Position numbers and translations under genes: made by a program. Below are positions 11,070 to 18,216 of a stretch of DNA of 64,000 bases, one piece after another. The stretch is from Clavibacter michiganensis subsp. insidiosus (GTDB lineage: Bacteria > Actinomycetota > Actinomycetes > Actinomycetales > Microbacteriaceae). The number at the start of each line of letters is the position of its first letter. Position 1 is the stretch's first letter. The DNA is taken from assembly GCF_002240565.1 (NCBI RefSeq), contig NZ_MZMO01000001.1:3038001-3102000 (forward strand), given 5' to 3'. The notes beneath the pieces were generated by a model. It did no database searches. It saw only the letters and a program-made list of their open reading frames with translations, and was not told where the DNA came from.

Positions 11070-11972
11070 GTGACCCCGCACGCCAGAACCGCCGAGCACG
11101 ACGCCTTCGGCCCGTGGATCGACACCGTCCGCACCGCCGACGAGGTCCCCCGCCTCTACCGCCCGCACGGCGTCGACCCGTTCGCCGCGCGTCTCGTGCT
11201 CAAGGTCCCGCGCGACATCCCGCGCCGTGACACCGACCCGTCGATGGACCTGTACGACCACCTCCTCGTCGTCGGCGACCGCGACCTGGAGGTGCTGTCG
11301 CGCGTCGGATCCGCGTTCACCGCCCGGCGCATCCCCTTCGCCGACCTCGTGGCCGTCCGCGACCGCGTCGACCTGCTCGACGGCCTGCTCACGGTGCACA
11401 TGGCGGACGGCGAGGCCCTGCGGATCCCGTTCAACGGCGCATCCGCCGACGTGGTCGTGGAGCTGACGGAGCTGCTGATGACGCTCGCGGGCGAGTCCGC
11501 CGGGGTGCCCGGCTCCTGCCCGACGCGGACCCCGCGGGCGACCCCGCGCATCGACGTCGGGCAGGACGAGGCCGGCGTCGCGGCGGCGTACTGGGACCTG
11601 GCCTCCCGGGATCCGCAGCTCGGCTACCTGTCGTCGCGCCCGCGCACGCCGCTCGTGCCCACCGCCGACGGCCTCCTGGGCGCGTTGCAGCGGCTCCGGC
11701 CGATGAGCCTCGCGGGCGCCGTCGCCGCGTGCTCGCCGCGCGAGCTGCTGATCCTCACCCGTCGCGACCAGGTCATCCGCCGCCGCACCGCGACGCTCTC
11801 CATCGACCGCCTCCGGATCCTCCGCCACGCCATCTCCAGCACAACCGCCGAGCCGCACCCCCGCTGGGTCGCCATGTCGACGGTGACGATCCGCGCGGGC
11901 GCCGCCTCCTTCGAGGTCGTCGCGGCCGCGGCGGACGAGCTGGAATGCGACCTCGTCACGGGCGGCAGCTGA
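11070..11972 (+). CDS. Conserved hypothetical protein
   Basis: 300-residue soluble protein, not recognised. Two similar halves are suggested: residues about 60-140 (LVVGDRDLEVLSRVG...RIPFADLVAVRDRVDLLDGLLTVHM) and about 220-295 (LLILTRRDQVIRRRTATLSI...RWVAMSTVTIRAG), each a beta-rich block around a D/E-V-x-x-R pattern that could be a pleckstrin-like fold. No signal peptide or TM. Leaderless GTG start. Followed 6 bp later by a P-loop kinase gene. Confidence 0.6.
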   Translation: MTPHARTAEHDAFGPWIDTVRTADEVPRLYRPHGVDPFAARLVLKVPRDIPRRDTDPSMDLYDHLLVVGDRDLEVLSRVGSAFTARRIPFADLVAVRDRVDLLDGLLTVHMADGEALRIPFNGASADVVVELTELLMTLAGESAGVPGSCPTRTPRATPRIDVGQDEAGVAAAYWDLASRDPQLGYLSSRPRTPLVPTADGLLGALQRLRPMSLAGAVAACSPRELLILTRRDQVIRRRTATLSIDRLRILRHAISSTTAEPHPRWVAMSTVTIRAGAASFEVVAAAADELECDLVTGGS

Positions 11973-11978
11973 GATGCG

Positions 11979-12497
11979 ATGACGGACGCCGTCATCCTCA
12001 CCGGCACCGTCGGCGCGGGGAAGACCACGACGATGCACGCGCTCGGCGACCTCCTCGCCGCGCGCGGGGTGCGGCACGCGCTGGTCGACATGGACGCCGT
12101 GCGCCTGCTCCACCCGGCACCGCCCGCGGATCCGTTCCAGCAGGAGCTGGCGCTCCGCAACCTCGGCGACCTCTCCCGCAACTACCGGGAGGCCGGGGCA
12201 CGCGTGGTGGTGGTCGCGGCCGTCGTCGAGCACGCCGGCGACCTGCCGCGATACGCGGACGCGCTCGGATCCCGGGACCCGCTGCTCGTCCGGCTCGCGG
12301 TCGACGCCGACGCGGTGCGCGCCCGGCTCGACGCCCGCCACGGCGACGACGCCGCGGCCCTCGCCTGGCACCGCGACCGCGCCCCCGAGCTCGCCGCGAT
12401 CATCGACGCGGCGGACCTCGACGGCCTCGCGATCGACACCACGTCCCGCACCCCGGCGGAGGTCGCCGCGCTCGTCGCCGGCCGCGCCGGCTGGTGA
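11979..12497 (+). CDS. P-loop nucleoside/adenylylsulfate kinase-like protein
   Basis: 172 residues. Walker A GTVGAGKTT at residues 9-17, a DMDAV acidic motif about 30 residues on (as in APS-kinase and gluconate-kinase-like folds), and a VVVVAAVVEH strand that would form Walker B. The phosphorylated substrate cannot be told. ATG 11979 is 7 bp after the upstream stop, so co-transcription is likely. Confidence 0.65.
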   Translation: MTDAVILTGTVGAGKTTTMHALGDLLAARGVRHALVDMDAVRLLHPAPPADPFQQELALRNLGDLSRNYREAGARVVVVAAVVEHAGDLPRYADALGSRDPLLVRLAVDADAVRARLDARHGDDAAALAWHRDRAPELAAIIDAADLDGLAIDTTSRTPAEVAALVAGRAGW

Positions 12498-12508
12498 GCG
12501 CGCCCCCG

Positions 12509-12514
12509 TAGGGT
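12509..12514 (+). promoter_or_regulatory. -10 box TAGGGT, leaderless promoter
   Basis: TAGGGT ends 6 bases before ATG 12521, the spacing expected when the transcript starts at the initiation codon. Confidence 0.5.
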
Positions 12515-12520
12515 CGAGTG

Positions 12521-12826
12521 ATGAGCGACGACCTCCCCCTCGACTTCACCGCGCCCCTCTGGGCCTGGGAGGCGCGGCGCGAGCTCTGGACGTTCGTGTC
12601 GCTGCCCGTCGACCTCACCCCGATGCTGCGCGAGATGGGACAGGCGGGCCGCCGCGGCTTCGGATCCGTGCCCGTGCGCGTCCGCGTCGGCACCACGACC
12701 TGGCGCACCTCCGTCTTCCCGCAGGGCGACGGCACGTGGATCCTCCCGGTCAAGCGCGCGATCCGCGACGCCCACGGCCTCGAGGTCGGGGACGACGTGC
12801 ACGTCGACCTCGAGCCGCTGCCCTGA
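12521..12826 (+). CDS. DUF1905 domain protein
   Basis: 101 residues forming one DUF1905 beta-barrel-like domain: FVSLPVD, GRRGFGSVPVRVRVG, TTWRTSVFPQGDGTWILPVK and GDDVHVDLE occur in family order. The function of the domain is unknown; it is often paired with a YdeI/OmdA segment that is absent here. ATG 12521 chosen over the adjoining GTG 12518 from the leaderless spacing. Confidence 0.8.
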   Translation: MSDDLPLDFTAPLWAWEARRELWTFVSLPVDLTPMLREMGQAGRRGFGSVPVRVRVGTTTWRTSVFPQGDGTWILPVKRAIRDAHGLEVGDDVHVDLEPLP

Positions 12827-12845
12827 GCGGCGACCTCCGCCGGGG

Positions 12846-13202
12846 CTAGCCCGCGGGCGGCGTGTACAGCTGCAGGTCGTTGCCCTCGCTGTCCTGGAAC
12901 GGGAGGATGCGGCCCCACTCGTGGTCGCTGATCTCGCCCGTGATCTCGGCGCCGCGGCTCTTGATCCGCTCGAGCTCGTCCTCGATCGAGCCCTCGGGCG
13001 TGAACGAGATGACCGCGCCGCCGCTCGACGACCCGCTCGCCTCCTCGCGCGCGTTGAGCCCGATCATCAGGCCGTCCGCGTCTATCTCGCTCCAGTCCGC
13101 GTCCTCGCTCGTGATCGTGAGACCGAGCGTGTCGCGGTAGAACGCCACCGCGCGCGTCATGTCCTTCACGGGCAGCCAGACCGTCGCCACCGAATCGACC
13201 AT
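12846..13202 (-). CDS. VOC (glyoxalase/bleomycin resistance) family protein
   Basis: 118 residues with the paired beta-alpha-beta-beta-beta modules of the vicinal-oxygen-chelate fold: VWLPVKDMTRAVAFYRDTLGL at the start and PFQDSEGNDLQLYTPP at the end, the usual metal-ligand positions. Could be a dioxygenase, a glyoxalase or a binding protein. GAGGAATCC precedes the ATG. Confidence 0.8.
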   Translation of the reverse strand: MVDSVATVWLPVKDMTRAVAFYRDTLGLTITSEDADWSEIDADGLMIGLNAREEASGSSSGGAVISFTPEGSIEDELERIKSRGAEITGEISDHEWGRILPFQDSEGNDLQLYTPPAG

Positions 13203-13313
13203 GGATTCCTCCTCGCATCGAGGCCGGTCGGTCGACCGGCACTCCCTCCCGGTCTACTCCGGACCGCGCGCCGCCTCCGGCCCGGGCAGCGGATCCACGG
13301 CCGGCCGAGATGG

Positions 13314-13356
13314 TTGACAACAATCCACCATCGGCATATGGTTGCCTGCAGTCAAC
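13314..13356 (+). promoter_or_regulatory. sigma70-type promoter and MarR operator of the efflux operon
   Basis: -35 TTGACA (13314-13319) and -10 TATGGT (13337-13342) have an exact 17-bp spacer, unusually consensus-like for this genome. Directly downstream, GTTGCCTGCAGTCAAC (13341-13356) is a 14/16 palindrome covering the -10 edge and probable start site, and GTTGACAAC covers the -35. Both are good places for the MarR protein encoded at the operon's end to bind. Confidence 0.65.
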
Positions 13357-13369
13357 TACCCGGAGGAAC

Positions 13370-15127
13370 ATGTCCCAGCACCACCCGGCCACCGCGTCAC
13401 CCGCGAAGGCCCCCCGCCGCACCGTCTCGGCCGACGGATCCATGTCGAAGCGCCAGGTCCTCGAGTCCCTGTCGGGCCTCCTGCTCGGCATGTTCGTCTC
13501 GATCCTCGCCGGCACCGTCGTCTCGACCTCGCTGCCGATCATCATCAGCGACCTCAAGGGCGACCAGTCCGGCTACACCTGGGTCGTCACCGCGACGCTG
13601 CTCGCCACCACCGTGAGCACGCCGCTCTGGGGCAAGTTCGCCGACCTCTTCAACCGCAAGCTGCTCATCCAGCTCGCCCTCGGCACCTTCGTGCTGGGAT
13701 CCGCGCTCGCCGGCTTCTCGCAGAACACCGAGACGCTCATCGTCTTCCGCGTGCTCCAGGGCCTCGGCGCCGGCGGCCTCGCGGCGCTGAGCCAGATCAT
13801 CATGGCCGACATCATCAGCCCCCGTGACCGCGGTCGCTACGCCGGCCTCTTCGGCGCCGTCATGGCCGTCGGCACCGTCGGCGGCCCGCTCCTCGGCGGC
13901 GTCGTGACCGACGCGTTCGGCTGGCGCTGGAACTTCTTCATCGCGCTGCCCATCGCGATCATCGCGATCATCCTGCTGCAGGTCACCCTCCACCTGCCCG
14001 CCCACCCGAGGCGCAAGGTGCACGTCGACTACCTCGGCGCGGTCTTCATCGCCAGCGGCGTCTCGCTCCTGCTCATCTGGGTCTCGCAGGCCGGCAAGCA
14101 GTTCGAGTGGGCCTCGGGCACCTCGTACCTCATGGCGGGCGGCGCGGTCGTGCTGCTGATCGCCGCGGTCGTCACCGAGCTCAAGGTCGCCGAGCCGATC
14201 ATCCCGCTCACCATGTTCCGCAACCGCACCTTCACGCTGTCGGTGCTCGCGAGCCTCGCGGTCGGCATCTCGCTGTTCGGCACCTCGGTCTTCCTCGCGC
14301 AGTACATGCAGCTGTCGCGCGGCGCCACGCCCACGCAGTCGGGCCTCCTGACCATCCCGCTCATGGCGGGCCTGCTCATCTCGTCGACCGTGTTCGGCAA
14401 CCTGATCAGCCGCCGCGGCAAGTGGAAGGCGATCATGATCACGGGCGCCGTGCTCATCGTCGCCGGCACCTCGCTGCTGTCCACGCTCCGCTACGACACC
14501 GACTTCGTGCTCGTGGGCATCTACATGTTCGTGCTCGGCGCGGGCCTCGGCATGCTCATGCAGAACCTCGTCCTCGTCGTGCAGAACGCCATCGAGGTCA
14601 AGAACCTCGGCGTCGCCACCAGCGCGGTCACCTTCTTCCGCAGCCTCGGCGGCACCATCGGCGTCTCGGTGCTGGGCTCCATCCTCGGCACGATCATCGC
14701 GTCGGAGATCACCGCCGGGATCACGAATCTCGCCCCGGCCGACCAGGCCGCGGCCGCGCAGGCCCTCGGCTCCGGCGTCATCCCGCAGGTCTCGCAGCTC
14801 AGCCCCGCCGTCCGCGTCGTGGTCGAGAGCGCCTACGGCGTAGGCATCGGCGACGTGTTCCTCTACAGCGTGCCGCTCGCGATCGTGTCGCTGATCGCGG
14901 TGATCTTCCTGCCCAACGCGCAGCTCGGCAGCAAGAACGCCGTGCAGCTGAAGAGCGACAAGGCCGCCACCGTCGACGCCCGCGAGGTGCACCGCACGGA
15001 CGCCGAGGACGCGCTCATCGGCGCATCCACCGGCGCCGTGGCGCTCACCCCGGCCGGCGAGGCGAACCCGACGGGATCCATCCGGCTCCCTGAGGCGGAG
15101 GACGCCGGGGTCGACTCCCGCCGATGA
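13370..15127 (+). CDS. DHA2-family MFS efflux transporter
   Basis: 585 residues, 14 TM spans, EmrB/QacA type. Motif A GKFADLFNRK after TM2, RVLQGLGAGG in TM4 and motif [11 protein letters not shown] in TM5. A hydrophilic 60-residue tail follows the last span. ATG 13370 has GGAGGAAC in front. It overlaps the marR gene by ATGA, so pump and repressor are co-expressed. Substrate unknown. Confidence 0.9.
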   Translation: MSQHHPATASPAKAPRRTVSADGSMSKRQVLESLSGLLLGMFVSILAGTVVSTSLPIIISDLKGDQSGYTWVVTATLLATTVSTPLWGKFADLFNRKLLIQLALGTFVLGSALAGFSQNTETLIVFRVLQGLGAGGLAALSQIIMADIISPRDRGRYAGLFGAVMAVGTVGGPLLGGVVTDAFGWRWNFFIALPIAIIAIILLQVTLHLPAHPRRKVHVDYLGAVFIASGVSLLLIWVSQAGKQFEWASGTSYLMAGGAVVLLIAAVVTELKVAEPIIPLTMFRNRTFTLSVLASLAVGISLFGTSVFLAQYMQLSRGATPTQSGLLTIPLMAGLLISSTVFGNLISRRGKWKAIMITGAVLIVAGTSLLSTLRYDTDFVLVGIYMFVLGAGLGMLMQNLVLVVQNAIEVKNLGVATSAVTFFRSLGGTIGVSVLGSILGTIIASEITAGITNLAPADQAAAAQALGSGVIPQVSQLSPAVRVVVESAYGVGIGDVFLYSVPLAIVSLIAVIFLPNAQLGSKNAVQLKSDKAATVDAREVHRTDAEDALIGASTGAVALTPAGEANPTGSIRLPEAEDAGVDSRR

Positions 15128-15717
15128 CCGACGAGGACCGCTCCCCCGTGGGCGACGCCGCGGGTGACTCCCCCGGCGGCGCCGACGGGACGGCCGACGG
15201 GATCGCCGCGGGCATCGCCGAGGTGGAGGAGCAGATGACCGCGCTCGCCGCGCGCATCCGGGCGACGACCCGGGAGGCCGCGTCGCGGATCCACCCGGAG
15301 CTGCCGCCCATCGGCTACAAGATGCTCCGCGTGATCCGCCGCTGCGGCGCGGCCCACGCGAGCGCCGTCGCCGACCAGCTCGGCGTCGACCGCAGCGTCG
15401 TCAGCCGCCAGCTCCGCCAGCTCCAGGACCTGGGGCTCGTGGAGGTCGGCGCCGACGCGCAGGACGGCCGGGTGCGCGTTCTCGCGCTCACCCCGTCGGG
15501 CCGCGCGGGAATCGAGGCGGACGACGCCGAGGGCGGCAGCCGCCTGATCCGCGGGCTCGGCGGGTGGACGCGCGCCGACCTCGACGCGTTCGCCGGCTAC
15601 CTCGCGCGGCTCAACGCGGGAGCGGGCGCGGGTACGGATGCGGATCCGCGTGCAGCCACCGGCCTGGCCGACGGAGACGCGGACGCCGACACGGCCGCGG
15701 CCGTGCACGCGGCCTGA
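15124..15717 (+). CDS. MarR-family regulator of the efflux operon
   Basis: 197 residues: a Gly/Asp-rich leader, a helix (EEQMTALAARIRATTREAA), then winged helix AHASAVADQLGVDRSVVSRQL with wing VEVGADAQDGRVRVLALT (the D-x-R of MarR wings). The C-terminal 40 residues are low-complexity Ala/Asp. Second gene of an operon with the pump, the reverse of the usual marR-first order. Predicted to repress from the palindrome at 13341-13356. Confidence 0.85.
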   Translation: MTDEDRSPVGDAAGDSPGGADGTADGIAAGIAEVEEQMTALAARIRATTREAASRIHPELPPIGYKMLRVIRRCGAAHASAVADQLGVDRSVVSRQLRQLQDLGLVEVGADAQDGRVRVLALTPSGRAGIEADDAEGGSRLIRGLGGWTRADLDAFAGYLARLNAGAGAGTDADPRAATGLADGDADADTAAAVHAA

Positions 15718-15765
15718 CGACCGCGGCGCGATCGACGCCGCATCCGCCCCGCCTCGCAGCCCCAC

Positions 15766-16512
15766 TCACCGGCCGGGCGACCGCGCCAGCACCATGGTGA
15801 GGAAGCCGAGCGTGCCGCGGTATCCCTCCAGCCACGCCCGACGGTGCTCGACCGATGCGGCCATCACCTGGTCCCGATCGGGGTCGTCGGGGTTGTCCGC
15901 CGCCCACGTGGCGAGCGCGCCGGTCCACGACCACTCGTCGTCGTCCCACTCCTCCGGGGTGCTGACGTGCCCCTGCAGCGGCACCCACCCGGTGGCGGCG
16001 ACCTCGACGGTGGCCGCGAGGTCGCCGTAGTCGTCGGGCTGCGCTCCGAGCAGATCGAGGACGCGCGGCGTCGGCGGCCGCTCCCAGAAGCACTCGCCGA
16101 CGAGCGCGCGACCGCCCGGACGCAGGTGCCCGTCGACCGCGGCCAGGGTCGGCTCGAGTCCGCCGAAGGCGTGCGTCGCGCCCACGCTGAGCACGACGTC
16201 GAACCGGTCGGGTGACGTCCACGCGCGGGCGTCGTCGCGGACGAGCTCGAGGCGGGAGGAGAGACCCTCGCGCTCGGCCTGCTCGCGCACGCGGTCGAAG
16301 CCCGCGTCGGAGTGGTCGACCCCGACGGCGGTCAGCGCCGGCTCGCGCCGCAGGGCTCGCAGCAGCCAGCTGCCGTCGCCGCACCCGAGGTCGAGGACCG
16401 TCCTCTGCCCGGCGGCCGTGAGGGCGAGGAGGCGGTCGACGCTGCCGTCGCCGAGCGGTGAGGCGATGGGGTGGTCGGCGTGCGCGAGGTCGCTGATCCG
16501 GTCCCTGTCCAT
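15766..16512 (-). CDS. SAM-dependent methyltransferase
   Basis: 248 residues, class I Rossmann methyltransferase. Motif I VLDLGCGDGSWLL at about 39-51, acidic end of strand 2 VGVDHSD, and motif IV region FDVVLSVGATHAFGG. After LRPGGRALVGECFW comes a C-terminal lid with a WDDDEWSW patch. Substrate unknown. Divergent from the truncated acetyltransferase gene. Confidence 0.8.
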   Translation of the reverse strand: MDRDRISDLAHADHPIASPLGDGSVDRLLALTAAGQRTVLDLGCGDGSWLLRALRREPALTAVGVDHSDAGFDRVREQAEREGLSSRLELVRDDARAWTSPDRFDVVLSVGATHAFGGLEPTLAAVDGHLRPGGRALVGECFWERPPTPRVLDLLGAQPDDYGDLAATVEVAATGWVPLQGHVSTPEEWDDDEWSWTGALATWAADNPDDPDRDQVMAASVEHRRAWLEGYRGTLGFLTMVLARSPGR

Positions 16513-16564
16513 CTCACGAGCCTAGGTCGGCCCCGCTGCGCCGCGCGGCCGGGAGGATGGGGGC

Positions 16565-16930
16565 GTGCTCGCCGACCTCGCCCTCCCCGTCCCGCTCGCC
16601 GCCCGCGTCGACGGGGTGGTACTCCGCCGCGCGACCGCCGCCGACCTCGCGCCGCTCATGGGCCTGCTCGCCGACGACCCCGTGAGCGCCGCGCGCGGCG
16701 ACCGGGCGGATCCGGACGACGCCGACCTCTACGGCGGCGCCCTCGCACGCGTCCTCGCCGACGCCGCGAACGACCTCCTCGTGGCGACCGACGCGGACGG
16801 CACGGTCGTCGGCACGCTGCAGCTCACGCTCATCCCCGGCATGGCCCGCCGCGGCAGCTCGCGCCTGCAGGTGGAGGCCGTGCGCGTGCGGAGCGACCTG
16901 CGCTCGGCCGGCATCGGCGGCGCCACGATG
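16565..16930 (+). pseudogene. 3'-truncated GNAT acetyltransferase
   Basis: The first 120 residues read as a GNAT protein: VLRRATAADLAPLMGLLADD, TLQLTLIPGMARRGSSRLQV, then VEAVRVRSDLRSAGIGG, where the acetyl-CoA loop begins. Right there the match ends and the sequence runs into unrelated DNA, so the acetyl-CoA loop and the whole second half are missing. The frame stays open to 17395 only as non-coding-like sequence. GTG 16565 has the leaderless spacing (GAGGAT, then 6 bases). Confidence 0.65.
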
Positions 16931-16931
16931 A

Positions 16932-17081
16932 GCGACCGACGCGGAGATCTCACGGCGCCTGCGGCTGCCGCTCGGGACAGTGAAGGACTCCGTCAGCTCG
17001 ATCCTCCGCACCATGGCCCTGTCGACGCGCGTCGAGGCCGTCGCACTCGCTGCTCGTCCGGGCCTTCGCTTCTCGGCCTGA
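16932..17081 (+). pseudogene. 3' fragment of a LuxR-type response regulator
   Basis: Forty-nine residues up to the stop at 17079 match the end of a NarL/LuxR helix-turn-helix: AEISRRLRLPLGTVKDSVSS followed by ILRTMALSTRVEAVALAA. The receiver domain and first HTH helices are absent. It abuts the truncated acetyltransferase, so two broken genes have been joined. Not derived from the intact regulator at 55310, whose sequence differs. Confidence 0.6.
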
Positions 17082-17107
17082 GCGGCGCGAGGGCGTCTCC
17101 GGAACGG

Positions 17108-17242
17108 TCAGGCCTCCGGCGACTCGGACTCGCACACCTTCAGCAGCCGAAGTCCTGCAGCGAAGACGATGGTGGCGACGACGACGCCCGTGAGCCTCAC
17201 GCCCGGTTCATCCGGGAGCAGAGCCATCGCGAAGAGGAGCAC
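17108..17242 (-). CDS. Possible small membrane protein or gene remnant
   Basis: A 44-residue frame from GTG 17242 with two hydrophobic runs (LLFAMALLP and GVVVATIVFAAGLRLL) and a charged tail KVCESESPEA. A stop lies four codons upstream, so it cannot be longer. It may be the end of a decayed membrane protein in the same scar as the two neighbouring fragments. No clear ribosome site. Confidence 0.3.
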   Translation of the reverse strand: MLLFAMALLPDEPGVRLTGVVVATIVFAAGLRLLKVCESESPEA

Positions 17243-17339
17243 CGCTGCGGGACGTCATGTCCGGCGCATGCCCCCGCGGGAGGATCCGTCATCCACGTGG
17301 CTGGAGGACCCATCCGCCCGACGGGCCGCATGGATGCGC

Positions 17340-18002
17340 TCAGTCCTCGACGCGCACGCGGAAGTGCCGCGCGAAGACCGGGCCGAGCGCCATGAGCTGG
17401 GTGGAGTCGAGGACGGCGCCGCGGAGACCGTCGGGGGTGTCGAGGTCCATGATCTCGGCGCCGCGGAGATCCAGGTGCGTGAGGCTCGAGTCGGCGAGGT
17501 CGAGCGTGCCGATGGTGGTGCGGGCGAACGCGATGCGCATGCCGGCCGTGCCGCGGAGGTCCAGCTCCTCGATGGCGCAGTCGGTGATGAGCAGGTCGGT
17601 GATCTTCGAGCCGCGCAGGTTCACGAAGCCGAGCCGGCAGTCGGTGATGTGCACCGAGGAGAGCGACGCGTCGTAGAACTCGGCGGACCCCACGCGCGAG
17701 CCCTCCAGGCGCACGTCGCGCATCCGGATCCGGGGCGCCTTCAGCACGGGCGCGTCGAGGCGCGAGGCGAGCACGTCCACGAGGCTCGCGGCCGTGAGGT
17801 CGGCCTCGTGCAGCCGGATCCGCTCCAGCGCGCACTCCTCGAACCCGATGTCGACGAGGTCGGCGTCCGAGAGGTCGGCGTCGGCGAACCGCAGCCGCTC
17901 GAAGGTCGCGTGCGCGTCGAGGTCGGACGGGTCGCCGTCGGCGATCCCCTCGAGCCGCGGGTCGCTGATCCGCGGCGGCAGGATGCGGGTGGATGCGGCC
18001 AT
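17340..18002 (-). CDS. Pentapeptide-repeat-like protein
   Basis: 220 residues made of irregular A(D/N)LxX-type five-residue coils, e.g. FADADLSDADLVDIGF, LHEADLTAASLVDV, FVNLRGSKITDLLI and DLADSSLTHLDLRGAEI, which would form a right-handed quadrilateral beta-helix. Function unknown; some relatives (Qnr, MfpA) mimic DNA, but nothing here shows that. ATG 18002 follows GGAGGTCCGC. Divergent from the surface-protein array. Confidence 0.75.
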   Translation of the reverse strand: MAASTRILPPRISDPRLEGIADGDPSDLDAHATFERLRFADADLSDADLVDIGFEECALERIRLHEADLTAASLVDVLASRLDAPVLKAPRIRMRDVRLEGSRVGSAEFYDASLSSVHITDCRLGFVNLRGSKITDLLITDCAIEELDLRGTAGMRIAFARTTIGTLDLADSSLTHLDLRGAEIMDLDTPDGLRGAVLDSTQLMALGPVFARHFRVRVED

Positions 18003-18216
18003 GCGGACCTCCGGGTGCTCGGGTGGGCGTCGTCCGGCTGGCGACGCCCACCACGGTACGGGACACCCCCGAGGGTGGCGCTCGCCGACGGCATCGAGCC
18101 GATCAGCGCGGCATTGCGGGAACGGGGCCCGAACTGGGTACACGACAGCCCCCGCGAGGAGCCGCTAAGCATGCCCGACGGCCGCGCCCGAAGCGGCCCC
18201 CGGATCCAGGAGCACC

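Noticed and set aside
17340..18002. Quinolone-resistance (Qnr/MfpA) pentapeptide protein
   Set aside because: The repeats are irregular and the length and loops do not show the Qnr pattern; no neighbouring gyrase or resistance gene.
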